Assembly (NCBI RefSeq): GCF_000002985.6
Contig: NC_003284.9
Location: 12,338,001 to 12,402,000 of the forward strand
Reading direction: 5' to 3'
DNA length: 64,000 bases
Source: Caenorhabditis elegans
Lineage: Eukaryota; Nematoda; Chromadorea; Rhabditida; Rhabditidae
Shown: piece after piece, positions 30,452 through 42,053 of the stretch
Position numbering within the stretch: the first letter of the stretch is position 1
Layout: every line of letters starts with the position of its first letter
The notes under the pieces: generated by a model
The model's input: only the letters and a program-made list of their open reading frames with translations
Databases searched by the model: none
What the model was told of the DNA's origin: nothing
Translations under genes and position numbers: made by a program

Positions 30452-33421
30452 TCAAACTTCTTGTACTCTCGCGAGAAAGATACTTCCCAGAAGACACGCT
30501 GCTTCGTTTATGCATTCCATGATGCTTTTCCATGGAAGATTATTCGCCATGAGTGAAGTGTGATGACGTGAAAAACGTTTGTATACTGCTACAAGAGCAT
30601 CAACATCAGTTGCCACATCGCTTACGGCTGTTGACCATTCACCGTCATTTAAATTCATACCATCCCAGTCGCCAGCACCACGTGTTTGTACCAAATTCTT
30701 GAAAAGTATTGAAGCTTTGTTGATATTGGAGAGAAGTTTGGACGAGTTTTCACCTGGCCAATGATTTTGTGTGTGAGCGTGTGAGAGATTGGTACAGATT
30801 CTATGCAAAATGCGTCTATCTGAAAATAATGAAATTAATGAGGTGCCTCTTCGCTAAACTTATGACCACCTACCTTCTAAGAAAGACCTTTCAATTTCAT
30901 TCGCATGTTCGAATTGCATTTCTGAACTCAGTTGTGCCTTTTTCAAATGTTTCGGTCCACCACGAAATATTGGTGCCAAATTTTGACGAGATTGTACTTC
31001 GGACACATTTTTTTGAACAGCAGGTGGATAGACAGTAGAAGTAGATAATCCAGTATCTGTAGAAATTGGACTTGCTGGAGATTGAGATGCTTCAGGCGTG
31101 TTTTGGGAGTTTAATACTGGCTGTGTTGCCTCCACGGACAACGCGTTGGATTCTGATGATTCTTGAGTATTAAGTTGATTTGTTGGAGAAATATTGGCTT
31201 CGGTCTCCATAGGAACCGGTTGAAAAACACTTGAAATTGGTAATGCACATTCTATTGCAGGCGGCATGGTATCAGTGGCATCCATTGGTCTTTCGTCTGA
31301 GTCATCAGCAATTTCTTCACGTCGTTCTGTGTTTCGTGATTTCTCATACTGCATCAATACATTCTTAGCTCCAGCAACTCGTTTTTTGATCCAAGTGAAC
31401 TTCTCAATGTCAAATTTTGAGAGAGACGCAAAGTCTCCGATGGTTTTAACTACAACTACCATCAAAGACCGTTTTGCAGAGTCTACACAAGTTTTTGTGC
31501 AGAGCTTTACCAATTTCGGCAAGATACGATCAACCTTGTCACGACAGTTTGCAAGACTTGGATAGAAAAAGGAATTGTATGGAGCACTTTGGTTATCCAA
31601 TAGTGGACTGCTATTACGGACATTCATCGCATGTTCCGGTTCCGGAATATTCGAAGCTTCGACTACAGGAATTTGTTGTAGTGTGAAAGACGACAAAACA
31701 ACATCCACCGGAACAGACTCTTCGTCGAAATGAACTCGGTTTCTCTGAAAAAAAGTCCAATTAGTGAATACTGAGATCAAAAATATGCCACCTTTGTCTC
31801 TGTCATTGGATAGCTTGACGTTCTTATACCAACACGCAAAATTGATGGAGTTTGTGGGGTTTTTGGCGGCGAATGAACTTCCACATCAGATAAATGTTTA
31901 TCACTTGTTGTTGCAGAAACACCCCTCTTGTCGGCTACTTCTTTAACAAGCATACTTTTTACGATTGTGTCCACAACTTCTTCCTGACCTTGTGCCTTCT
32001 GAACATTGTCATCTACGGTTTTCGACGATTCTGACCTCACACTCGCGTTGTTCTGAATTTCTGACAGTCTTTCACTTCTTCTTGTTGGGTTCGAACGCTT
32101 TCTGGCGAGCTGAAATCATTGTATTTGAACACTTGATAAAATAATATTAACGTACCTTCGATCTGACCGGCTTTTTCCTAGTTTTTTGCTCTACATCATC
32201 TTCTTTTTGAGCAATACCCGTGTGGCTATCAGCTGATTTCTTTAAATCAGAAACATCTGCTGAATCCTTTTCTCCGTGAAATTGATCCGGCAATTTTATC
32301 AATGCTAGTTCAGGAAATTTTTCCAGAGTTTCTACACTTTTGTTCTGGGCCAACTCAGGGTTTCTCGATGATTCGGTAGCAAATGTTGAGACTGGATGAT
32401 TGTATTTATTTGAAGTTTTAACTTTTTCATCTTTGACTTCCAAGTTCTTAGCTATTAACGCCGTTTTGATTTTATCTGTTTTCACAAATCCATCATGTGC
32501 CTCCTCATCCATGTAGTTTATTGTGTTCGGCGACCCAGAGACTTCTTCTACTTTTTCCTCCAAATCATTCTTCCGAGTCGTGGCTTTATGTTTCATAACT
32601 ATTCCATACCTAATTTCAGCTACATCATCAACAACAGGCTGTTGATAAAATTTTAAAGACCTCTCCTCGTAAACAACTTCCGTCTTCACTTCTGGAAGCG
32701 TGAATCCGGCACCATCAGAAAAAGTTTGTTCATCTTTTTCCCACTCCTCACGATCAAAAAGCCAATCATAACCATATTTAATTGGCAATTTTGGTTTATT
32801 GATGGCATATCTTGAGGGCAAAACGTGAAGGTGTTTTCTGTAACAGTATCTCATCTTTCCATACAGTTAGAATTAATTTACTTCAATTCGTTAGAACAAA
32901 CTAGATCGTTATCCACAGTCCCAAACGTCTTGTTCCATAACAATGCGCCAATTTCTGTGAAACCGCAGTATCCTCCTCCTCTCAATAGAGATATGAAAAT
33001 CGGTGTCCATTCTTGTAATACTTCGGAATCAAATGGCTTGGTCACACGGTCTGCGATAGTTTCAATAAATTTCTTTAATCTTTGGATTAGGTTGTAGATT
33101 GATGCTCTTTCTATGCGTACTATCATTATTGCACTAAATATTGATATACATCTCGATAAAGGATCGACTACTTCAGAAATGAGAGCTTTGATCTGAAAAT
33201 TAATTAATGTAAAAGTTAACAGGCGGAATGTAATCTAATACCGATGTTTCTGGTATGCTCTTCGCAATCTCTGTCAGCTGTTCAAATGATTCAGTAAGAT
33301 CGTTCACGTCTTCTATGTATTGAACTGATTTCAAGACAGTTTGCTCCAACTGTAACTTCAACTCTTTCAGGTGGGTCTCATGATTTCCGAACGGGTTGAA
33401 TAATTTGTTCGATTCTGACAT
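30452..33421 (-). CDS. Unknown 909-residue protein with PP1-docking-like motifs
   Basis: Six exons on minus: 33421-33242, 33192-32882, 32837-32156, 32109-31792, 31744-30874, 30819-30452; 2730 nt in phase. N-terminal 160 residues look helical (HETHLKELKLQLEQTVLKSV). The middle (about 170-400) is acidic and lysine-rich, low complexity. A basic stretch LARKRSNPTRRSERL begins exon 4. SILR (480-483) is followed 16 residues later by RVHF (500-503), the SILK/RVxF pair used by protein phosphatase 1 partners such as RIF1 and KNL1. After a conserved-looking block and a Ser/Thr/Pro-rich region, the last 120 residues are again structured. The short intron between exons 2 and 3 requires a TTACAG acceptor. 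The start lies after a TTTACAG acceptor. Possible nuclear or chromosomal scaffold; orthology not established. Confidence 0.78.
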
Positions 33422-35017
33422 TTCTGTAAAAGACAAAGATTGTTTGAAACATTTCTGAGAACACAAGGAATAATTTTTCAGTGACATTAGGATGTTCACA
33501 TTTTCAAAATAAAAGGTCGACACAAAAACTTATTTCATAAAAATTAACTCTCAGGTTTTTTTCTCGATCACTTGGTCAAAATTGACACGTAATTTTATAC
33601 ACGATAATGTACAATAATACAAAACAAACTAAAAAAACGCGAGCTGCAATTGAGTTGGCGTTTCCCGCGCTCGACAATGTGCGTACGCAACCACCGTCAT
33701 GCCAGGTTGCACACATTTTCCAACCGTACCTTTTAACATTCATGGTACACATGTAAATGTATGCATCACATAGTTTAACAAACATATACAGTGCTGGCCA
33801 AAAAGATATCCACTTTCAGTTTTTTGACGATTTCGATATTTTTTCCAATGGGCATAACTTCAAAACTAGGAAAGGTACCAAAAAATTTTCAACTGGTAAA
33901 ATGTAGCTCGTGATCAGGCCTATGTATTTTTACATGTTGCAATTATGTCCGTTTTTGACGATGATTACTAAAACGACTGTAACTCAAGAAACATATTTTT
34001 AATGAAAGGTTTGAGAAAGTAACAAAATGTTTATTTAATTTTTTATTGTTTGAACATATCAACTTTGTCCTAAAACCTCCATTTAAAAAAATGTGTGCGC
34101 TGAAACTAGTGTCTCATTAGACACTGTTTAGAGGCTTTGTTCAAAAATCAGGTTTCTTGGATTGAAAATCTTTTTCCGACAATTTTTGTGAAGAACTGAT
34201 GTTGTTATTATATTTGAACTACATATTAACCAATAAACAGAATTCAGAAAAAAAAATCTACTATTTTTGAGACATGAGCTCGAGATTACTCTACACTTCT
34301 CTTCTTTAAACTCTCTTGTCTTTTTCAATGGAGGTTTCAGGACGAAGTTAGTATGTTCAAACAATAAAAAATTATATAAACATCGTGTTACTTTCTAAAA
34401 ACCTTCCATTAAAAATATGTTTCTCGAGTTACAGTCGTTTTAGTAATCATCATCAAAAGCGGACTCACGAGATGTCGGCCGCTTTATCACTTGCCATGTT
34501 TTGGGTGAATAATTTAATCATATAAAAATACATAGGCCTGATCACGAGCTACATTTTACCAGTTGAAACTTTTTTGATAGCTTTCCTAGTTTTGGAGTTA
34601 TGCTCAATGGAAAAAATATCGAAATCATCAAAAAACAGAAAGTGGATATCTTTTTGGCCAGCACTGTACATTACATAGTTTAATTTGTAAAATTGCAACT
34701 CAATTTGTATAGCACAACTTGAATATGTTTCAAAATCATTGGGAAGTAACATATACTGATTGATTTTGATATTTGACTCTCTAATGTCAGCTATCCGATT
34801 TTATTGTTCGAATGACACATTTGTTTCATTCTGTATCAATTATGCACATTACTTGTTGAAAGACGACTTTGAAACATTTGAATAAGAGTAAACATATGTT
34901 GTTGAAATTGAACGCGTTCAAAGTACTAATATTATTTCAAAAAGTCGCAGTTTTGGAAAATCACTTTAAAAACATATGATCAAAGTTAAACAATAACAGA
35001 ATTACGATAATATTATT
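33422..35017. other. Intergenic, largely a Tc1-like element
   Basis: A GC-rich block at 33650-33720 (GTTTCCCGCGCTCG) is the probable promoter of the 909-residue gene. The rest is the Tc1-like element at 33789-34666 and AT-rich spacer. Confidence 0.5.
33789..34666. mobile_element. Non-autonomous Tc1-type element, long inverted termini
   Basis: 878 bp, flanked by TA on both sides. Termini CAGTGCTGGCCAAAAAGATA match the Tc1 end known in C. elegans, and the inverted similarity continues at least 100-200 bp inward (for example CATAACTTCAAAACTAGG against CATAACTCCAAAACTAGG, and GTAGCTCGTGATCAGGCC). The interior carries no transposase reading frame. Confidence 0.88.
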
Positions 35018-36040
35018 TTAATGTTTTTTCTTTGTAGGTTTTGGTAGTTGATCAATTTCATACAGAATGTCTTCATATTTATCGGTACATTCGTTGAAAT
35101 CTAAAATCGGACGGTGGACGTCATCTTTCTGAAACTCCTTTCACTTTTTAACTTTTGATTATTTTTGCATACCCATTCAAATTCACAAGGTCCAAAAGAA
35201 ATGACGATCTCCAACTTGCCAATAATTGCTTGTAGAATTTTTTTCGCTTTGTCGTAAATCACTAGTTCAGTTTCCACAAACTTTCGATTCTAAGGATTAA
35301 AAGATTTTTGCGCAAATGATATATTTCCTACGTATTTCTCTGTTTCTTCCAGTAACTTGTCACTAGTCTTGCGATATCTGATCTGTAAGATTTTTAGTTT
35401 AAATGTAAACACAGTGTTCTGATCTACAGCATAGTTTTTAAAACATAATGTGTTTAAAAAAAAAGATTAAAGGACGATCCGCTCTTCAAGTGCTATGCAC
35501 TGCGGATCTGGGATTCAGGTACACTGCCTGGTGGTGATCCCTCTGGGCTGTAATTTAAGCCACGTCCTAGCCGGGGACTGTGGCCGATATTCCAGTCGTG
35601 GATTACTTCACTTCCCAATAGGCTGGGTGAACCTAGGGGGTGAGGCCGGACTTGAACTCGTGACCTCCAGACTGCTAGCGGCCACCACTACCGACTGAGC
35701 TATCTGCCCCCCCCCCCCCCCCCACATACACTATTTTCAAAGCAATAGATCAGTCTTGTATTTTTAAGAAAAATAAAACTATAGCACTCAAAAAGAGGTA
35801 TTATAGAATAAGAAACAATTGTGCAAACATAACACATTTGTCAAAACAGCCAAAAAGCGGGCGTATTTGATTTCTTTTTTTGAGCATCGAATTTGTTTTT
35901 AATTATACAGTAGTTTTTCTTGAGAAGGCCACGCAAACTATTCTAGAAGCATCAACAATATTAAAGTCAATCCGTGGAAAACCAAAACTTACAATTAAAT
36001 TCAAGGACAGACTGAATTTTGCAGTTTTTTGAGTTTCCAT
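35018..36040 (-). CDS. Unknown 108-residue protein, four exons
   Basis: Too fragmented to appear as a long ORF. Exons on minus: 36040-35993, 35382-35332, 35289-35173, 35128-35018, all phase 0 and all with GT/AG borders. Predicted product starts METQKTAKFSLSLNLI, continues with a charged helical region (RYRKTSDKLLEETEKY), then VIYDKAKKILQAIIGKLEIV and an acidic segment DECT-like (DFNECTDKYEDILYEIDQ), ending PKPTKKKH. No family recognised. Exons 2-4 are well supported; exon 1 is chosen by phase and a GTAAGT donor, but an alternative first exon is possible. Intron 1 (610 nt) contains a tRNA-derived SINE. Confidence 0.6.
35456..35723 (-). mobile_element. tRNA-derived SINE ending in a poly-G/C run
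   Basis: On the minus strand the element starts next to a 17-base homopolymer (35707-35723) with GGGCAGATAGCTCAGTCGG, a tRNA-like acceptor and D-arm containing an A-box, and about 45 nt on has GAGTTCAAGTCCGG, a near B-box. The tRNA-like head is followed by an unrelated body of about 180 bp and a run of nine T (35456-35464), which would terminate RNA polymerase III. Inserted in intron 1 of the 108-residue gene, same strand. Confidence 0.72.
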
Positions 36041-36534
36041 CAGGAAAATAACAAGTTAGTGCAAAAGTACAATAGGAGAATAGAGTACCCGACAATAAAC
36101 TTGAACTACAGCATAAAAGTCAATCTTAGGAGAACTTTTACTATCCAACTGTCCATTAGATGGAATGAGTACCCTGAAAAGTTTGCGCATGTTTGGTTGC
36201 ATACTTCGAAACTATCAAAAGTATAATTAATAAATTCATTTTAAAAAATCAAGAAAAAGATCGACAGCAAAAAAATACAGAAAACAAATAAAAAACATGG
36301 AGAGCTCGTTGAGGTTTAGAAAATTCACAGATTTCAAAACAAGGAATCGAGTGGAGGGATGATGGGAAGTTGATAAGCCATTGATAGTTTTAGAAAGATA
36401 AAAGCTATCAGTTCACAGAACTGGAAAAAGCGAACAAAATGTTTTGAGATGGGACCGAATCAAGAGTTTTTTTTGGTACAGCAAAAAAGTGATATGAAAC
36501 AATGAAAAAGATTACATTATTAATAAAAAATCAG

Positions 36535-39500
36535 TTAGTGAACACCAGGGGCGTATGGGGAAATTGAACGGCGAGCTCGATTCGAGCTAAATCCTTGTAC
36601 GTTATAGCTATACTGCTTCTTTTTGCCATTTTCCTCGTCAAATCCACGCCGCATGAACGAAATAATGCACGAAATCTGAAAAAAGGGTTTACTGGTAAAT
36701 GGCACAACGGAATTACTGTAACTGAAGGGTATGTGCTTAAGATCAGTTTTTAGTGTTGTTTTGATTTATATGTAGTACATTTTGGTATGTATTGGAAATG
36801 CCCGAGTTATCACTAAAACTTCAAGGGAATTGTAGCTTTTGTTCCGGTTGGAAATTATAAAAAACAAGCTCAAGCTGGCTCAAGCTTTTGAAATCTTGTT
36901 GTTTTGTCGATTTACGCAATGATCAACAGTAGTTGATAGAATTTTTTACATTGAAAGTATCACACAACTTGAGCCAAGTTTCTGAGCCCGGTTTAAAAAA
37001 CAATATTGATGATTCAAGCAGCAGTAGTTACCGTAGCTTAAATGAGCTAATATAATTCAACCATTAAGAAACCAAGATTCGAAAACTTTTTCTATATCCG
37101 TTTGGATTTGTTTTCTTGATTTCTAAGAGAATAAGAGTTTTTGTGATTTTCTGAACAGTGAAAGCATTAATAACTCTCAGATTTTTAATGTATCGGATTC
37201 TATTCAAATTTTTCTATCCAACTAACCAAGTTTCTCCAAGCTCCCAAAGTTGGTCTCTGTCGGTTGGCCTCCCATTCCACAGCGGCTTGTGTCATGCATT
37301 CGGCGAACGTCTCCCAGTATCCAGGCTCAAAACCTCTTCCCTGCATTGCCACGTGTCGTTTTCCAAGATTTTCAAAGTAGACTTCCAGCTTTCCGGGGTA
37401 GTCCAAGTTGCGAATAACAAAATCCAAGGTTTTCGTGTAGACTGAAAAAAAAATGCCATGGGATACTTCTTACTCGTTATTAATGTGAAAAAAATAACAC
37501 ATCGAACAGCAAAGAATACTTACCAAGTGCATGCTGACGGAACCGTGGATCATATTTCAAACGTCCGGTTGGGATCTTCTCAAGCCCAAAGATTGCTTTA
37601 ATGTCTGGCTGCGCTGTTAGTACCATAAAAAAGATTTTTGATCCAATGTGATCAGCTCCAGTCTGAAAAATATCCCAGATGAAACTACAATTCACTCGAA
37701 AGTTCATGTGATTACTAACTTTTCTAGTTTTCCTCCAACTCTGTTCCAGTAGAATGCGCTCTCGTCGGGTCAAAAAGTGCTTGCACTTCGATTTTGCTCC
37801 ACCAGCGGCTGCTGCAGCATTTGTCATTGAAGTTGCTTCATCCTCGTTTGGCTCGCATCTGAAATTTATCTTCTTGCTTTTAGATCTCTTCGGAATTGGA
37901 TATACATTTCGGCAATGCATTTTGGGTTCATGGGTTCAAAGGAACAAGGTTTGTGCATTTTGCACAGAATGGGTTATGCGACTCAGATGTGTGTGTGTGT
38001 GTGTGTTTATTAGTATTCAACGGTTTTCATTTGATATTTACGCTTGGTCCATTTTGAACCAATGTCATTTGATTTAGCAATGAGCTTTGTTGGTGGAAAG
38101 ATCAAACGTAATATGAAACAACAAATGGCAAGTATCAATGAAAAATACGTGTTTACCGTTAACCAAACAAAATATTGAACCTAAGTTGTGAAGAATCTTA
38201 TGAGAACTGTGATTAGTACGTATTTCAGTAGATAGAGACATATAGAGACACTACTAAAATTGTTCAGGTTCAAGTAGATCGTCGCGGACCTTTTTAGATA
38301 TCGGCTGCGTAAGGACAGAGCAAAAATTAAAGTATTTAAAAACTTGCAATTAGTTACAAAACTCTTCAAAAGTTACCTGGCCGATTCATTTTTAGAACAC
38401 TTACTTCAAATACGTATATAAATTTTTAGGCATTGGAAATTTTCAAACTTATATACAGGGTGGGCCAAAAGTATGGTAACACATGAAGCGCTCTTTTACA
38501 TGAGCTTTTCGCGCGACTGCCACGTCATACGTACATTCTTCTATCGAATACTGATAGCTGAATAAATCTCCTTCAATTTGACTCAAAATTTGTAATGTTT
38601 CCCAATAAGGAGCGATCTTTATCACCTCGACAATTTGGCGAACCCTTTCGAAAAAACGGTAATTTGGCACGCGGCACTTCCCACACAAACACACCTCCCA
38701 CGCACGCCAATAATTTTCAGATGTATGACTTTTATGTTAAATTTAAAGTTAAAGAAGTGAAGAAGCGTTTTTAATTGTTTTTGTAGCATATAAAAATTTT
38801 CTGTGTCGACACTGGCGCCTAGCAAGAACCTTTGAATGTCTCATGAATTCAACTTTGCGAAATTTACTCAGTTTTTTTGGTTTCGCAAGGCGTAACGACC
38901 CACAAAGCCATCCGAGCTCAATTTTCTAAAAACATTCTGGAAAGTCAGGTCAAAACGTCTCGAAAAATACTAAAATGAATTTTTCTGCATACTGCTACTC
39001 GCCACTCACATCCATCTTTCTGGCGACTATGCCATTCAAGACTTAACCTACTGCCGCAGTCCATGACAGAAATACCGTGATAGAAATTATTTGGATTTTT
39101 GTTTTTAAAGAATCTCTAGACCAAGAGCATTCTTTGAACTATAAAAACTTGTAAGACACTTGATGGATTCCTCGAGAAAAATGTAGAAATCCCGCAGAAT
39201 GCCGACTTGCGTGCCATAAAGGTCGTGATCTCAAACGTTCCGAAGACCTGCAGCGATGCGGATGGGAATATTTTGAATATTCAAAACGTTCATCTGGTCA
39301 GTATTTTATGGAGAACAAAACTTGTACAAATTGATGTAATAACTCTCTCCACTAGTAAAGTTATAGAGCTGCAAACGTGTTACCATACTTTTGGCCCACC
39401 CTGTAAAACAACGGTTTTCCTCTTCACGTCTTGCAAACAATGAAACATATATAATAAAAAATAAACGAACGCTGCCATTTGCTTCTTGTTAATTAAATTA

Positions 39501-40350
39501 ATACTTTTTTAGCTATGTGGATTTGCAAATATTAATTGAACACATTTATTTTTGATGTATAAATTATTAATCAAAGTTTTATGTTCTCCCACAAAGAAAA
39601 GCGTTACTTGCAAAAACTTTCGAGATGTTGAACTTTCACCAATTTGTAATTCATAGTGTTTTGCTTGAAGATGCAGAATTTTCAATTTTTCAAAAAAAAA
39701 CCCACACAAAAAACCAAAACACAGGGCAATTTCAAGCATTGAAAGTGATTTCATGATTCATTAATTTCTCACGGTTTTTGGTCGTATGTATTTCTAAGAG
39801 GTGCAATTGGAATGGTCGAAAATAACAATTAACTCACACTGAAAGCTTCTTGATTTCCGGTAAATCGTCTTCGGCGCTAACATCACAACTGGATACAGTA
39901 AGCCTACGTGCAGCATTTTTTTCGTCAGATTGGGTTGACAGGCATCGTTCCGTTGCACTTCCAGATGACACTGAAATAATTGAGTTTGAAAACTGCAAAA
40001 AATAATTTGTAATATTATTTTCAAATTGCTCCCCGCATATTTTCTTGAAAAACCTTGGTGTTTGTTTAAAATCCCCTGGGATGTTCAAAGTTGCAAGAAC
40101 CCAAAAACCTAGTGGGCGTGAAGATAATGTCTGATCATTTTTTGTGATACGGAACAAAAAAGTGAAAGAAAAAGAAAGAGAAACGTATGAAAGATGACGC
40201 TTTTCATCATTGCTCTCATCATTTGCTCTCTTCAATTGTTCCCGAAAAATCTGGAAAGAACAGCTCACCTTTTTTCGTTTTCGGTCTCTCAACTTTGTAT
40301 CGTTTCTCTGCTAAGGATTGATGAGGGCACTTGCTATTTTCTTGTCCCAT
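36535..40350 (-). CDS. glb-13: Globin GLB-13, with reconstructed lipidated-type N-terminus
   Basis: Haem-binding globin. Six coding exons on minus join in phase: 40350-40269, 39970-39838, 37858-37720, 37662-37524, 37441-37227, 36675-36535; 282 residues. The core has the globin A-helix LTRRERILLEQSW, a CD-region Phe (IKAIFGLEK), a distal His in RFRQHALVY and a proximal His in ENLGKRHVAM. The N-terminus MGQENSKC fits N-myristoylation at Gly2 with a nearby palmitoylatable Cys. A simpler model starting at an ATG at 37920 reads through a good splice acceptor (AAATTTCAG) and lacks upstream support. C-terminal tail is basic (SSNRARRSISPY). Intron 37859-39837 holds a mariner-like element. glb-13 (recalled as F19H6.2) is inferred from its place next to nekl-3. 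Confidence 0.85.
37988..38006. repeat. TG microsatellite
   Basis: Nineteen bases of alternating TG in the glb-13 intron. Confidence 0.95.
38456..39403. mobile_element. Mariner-like element, 948 bp, probably decayed
   Basis: Perfect-looking inverted termini CAGGGTGGGCCAAAAGTATG at each end, flanked by TA, in the glb-13 intron. The interior has plus-strand scraps resembling a mariner/Tc transposase (THKAIRAQFSKNILESQVKT near 38890-38960; LRAIKVVISNVPKTC near 39205) interrupted by stops, so it cannot encode an active enzyme. Confidence 0.8.
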
Positions 40351-41482
40351 TATTTTCAAAACTTTTTAGGGTAATTATGATCAGGGAGTTATTCTGAAAA
40401 AAAGACTTTAGTCATTTATGTACGTGACAAAAAATGGAACACGGAGGCAGAATATTGAGATAAAGATCAAAACAATGAAGGAAGGGCACAACAGAATAAA
40501 TAACGGAGGGTAACAAGAAAAATGGAATGACGCATTTATGTCTAGCATTTGAATTTCAATCCAATTAATGCGAGAAGAGTGGAAATGAAACTTTAATAGG
40601 TTCTACCGCAACTAGACCAAGGATTTAAGGATTTCCCCTCATTTTCCCATGAGAAACACGTCAGAAGAATAGGAGTAGGCCGTGAAACAAAAACCAAAAA
40701 CGAAAAATTCAGGTAAGTAGATATGATACGATACCTACATGAAATCCAACCCCGAAACGTCGGGAGATCATGTCGTCCTGTCTCGAAGCTTTTAATAAAA
40801 GCTCAATGCTTAGTTTACTTTTGCACACTCGCACTCTCTTGCACATAATGAATAGTGAAGATGAAGATGTGTCAGAAATGAAAGAGACCTACTTGATGAG
40901 TTGCTCATTATAGGTTATAAGTCTCTCTAGGGATATGCGTATTCAGGAAGTTTCAAGTTGCAAAATTCCCTGGCAAATTTCAAATAATTGAGGCGGTGTC
41001 TAGTGCAGTGAACATACCGTACTTCATATATTAGTACAGTTTCTATATATTAATAGCTGTCATCTATCAGTCAGTATAAAATCTATCAGTATAAAACCAA
41101 ACAAAACTCCCAAATTAGTATTGCAGCTTCTTTTGAGCTTGATTTAAGATTTGAGAAATTTGAGCAATTGAGCATTCCAATAACGTTATTATTTATCGAT
41201 GAATTTTTTTAGACTCTAGATAATGTGAGCACTGATTTCCGAGATTTTGAGGAAAACTGCTTAAACTTGCAGACTTACCGCCTTGATATTAAAATACATA
41301 TTCCAAATAGAAAATGAAACTACAAAGAGACTCGTGATGTGATACATGTGAGTATTATAATTTTGCAGAACAAAAAGATGTTGATCTCATATAACTTGTG
41401 GGAAAACTCTACCTGCAGACAGAGCGCTCAATTTTGTTTCGAATAAACAAGTTATGGGCGGGGATAAACACTTTTTTTATAG
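40269..41482 (-). promoter_or_regulatory. glb-13 5' region: non-coding exon and TATA box
   Basis: The ATG-bearing exon appears to begin after an acceptor TTTTTTTTCAG (ends 40394). Upstream on the minus strand, CTATAAAAAAAGTG (about 41482-41469) is followed by sequence ending in a donor CTGCAG|GTAGAG (exon end 41413), giving a short non-coding first exon of about 40-50 nt and a 1-kb intron. Inferred from signals only. Confidence 0.45.
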
Positions 41483-42032
41483 AAATTTCCGCTAGATGGG
41501 CGTGGTCATCGACAAGGGAGGAGCTCAAATAATCAGACACTCTATTTTGGATAAATGAGAGGGCGGTGGCAGTCGATGAACAGAGACGATTAATTGGGCG
41601 GGAATTCAAAAAGCGAATGGTGGAGAAATTATAAATGGGACATCATCATGCATCGCTAATTGTACACTTTCAAAACACACTTCAAGTGCATGGGGGCTCA
41701 TGTCAAATATGTTGCGGGAGTGCGGATGAAGGCGTGGTTGAGTAGGAGCGGAGCACAACAAAAAAATAAATAGAAAAGAGATGGAGAACACGGAAGTTGT
41801 AAATGGATGCAATGCAGATGTTGTTTGTATTTTTTATTTACTCTTACCTTCCCAAAATCTTATAAAGATGATGTACAAAAGATACAGAATTAGGAGCTAA
41901 TTCCAATTTTCTTTTTTTGAAGAATCACGTTGTATTGCTTTCTCTACGTAAACTGAACGTGTGCGGAAAGTGGCTAACAGTTTTGTTTAAAAAACTCGAA
42001 AATCCGCAACGAAGTGAAAAATCAACTTATAT

Positions 42033-42053
42033 GGGGGGGGGGGGGGGGGGGGG
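42033..42053 (+). repeat. Poly-G tract of 21
   Basis: Uninterrupted run of 21 G. Tracts of this kind can form G-quadruplexes and in C. elegans are known to be deletion-prone without the DOG-1/FANCJ helicase. Confidence 0.95.

Noticed and set aside
35495-35698. 67-codon ORF with GC-rich codons
   Set aside because: It is the antisense reading of the tRNA-derived SINE.
37918-37920. ATG at 37920 as the glb-13 start
   Set aside because: Reading from it passes straight through a strong splice acceptor, and upstream exons fit the acceptor's phase exactly.
39509-39754. Minus-strand 81-codon ORF tested as another glb-13 exon
   Set aside because: Its potential acceptor is poor and inclusion would break the phase between the exons at 39838 and 37858.
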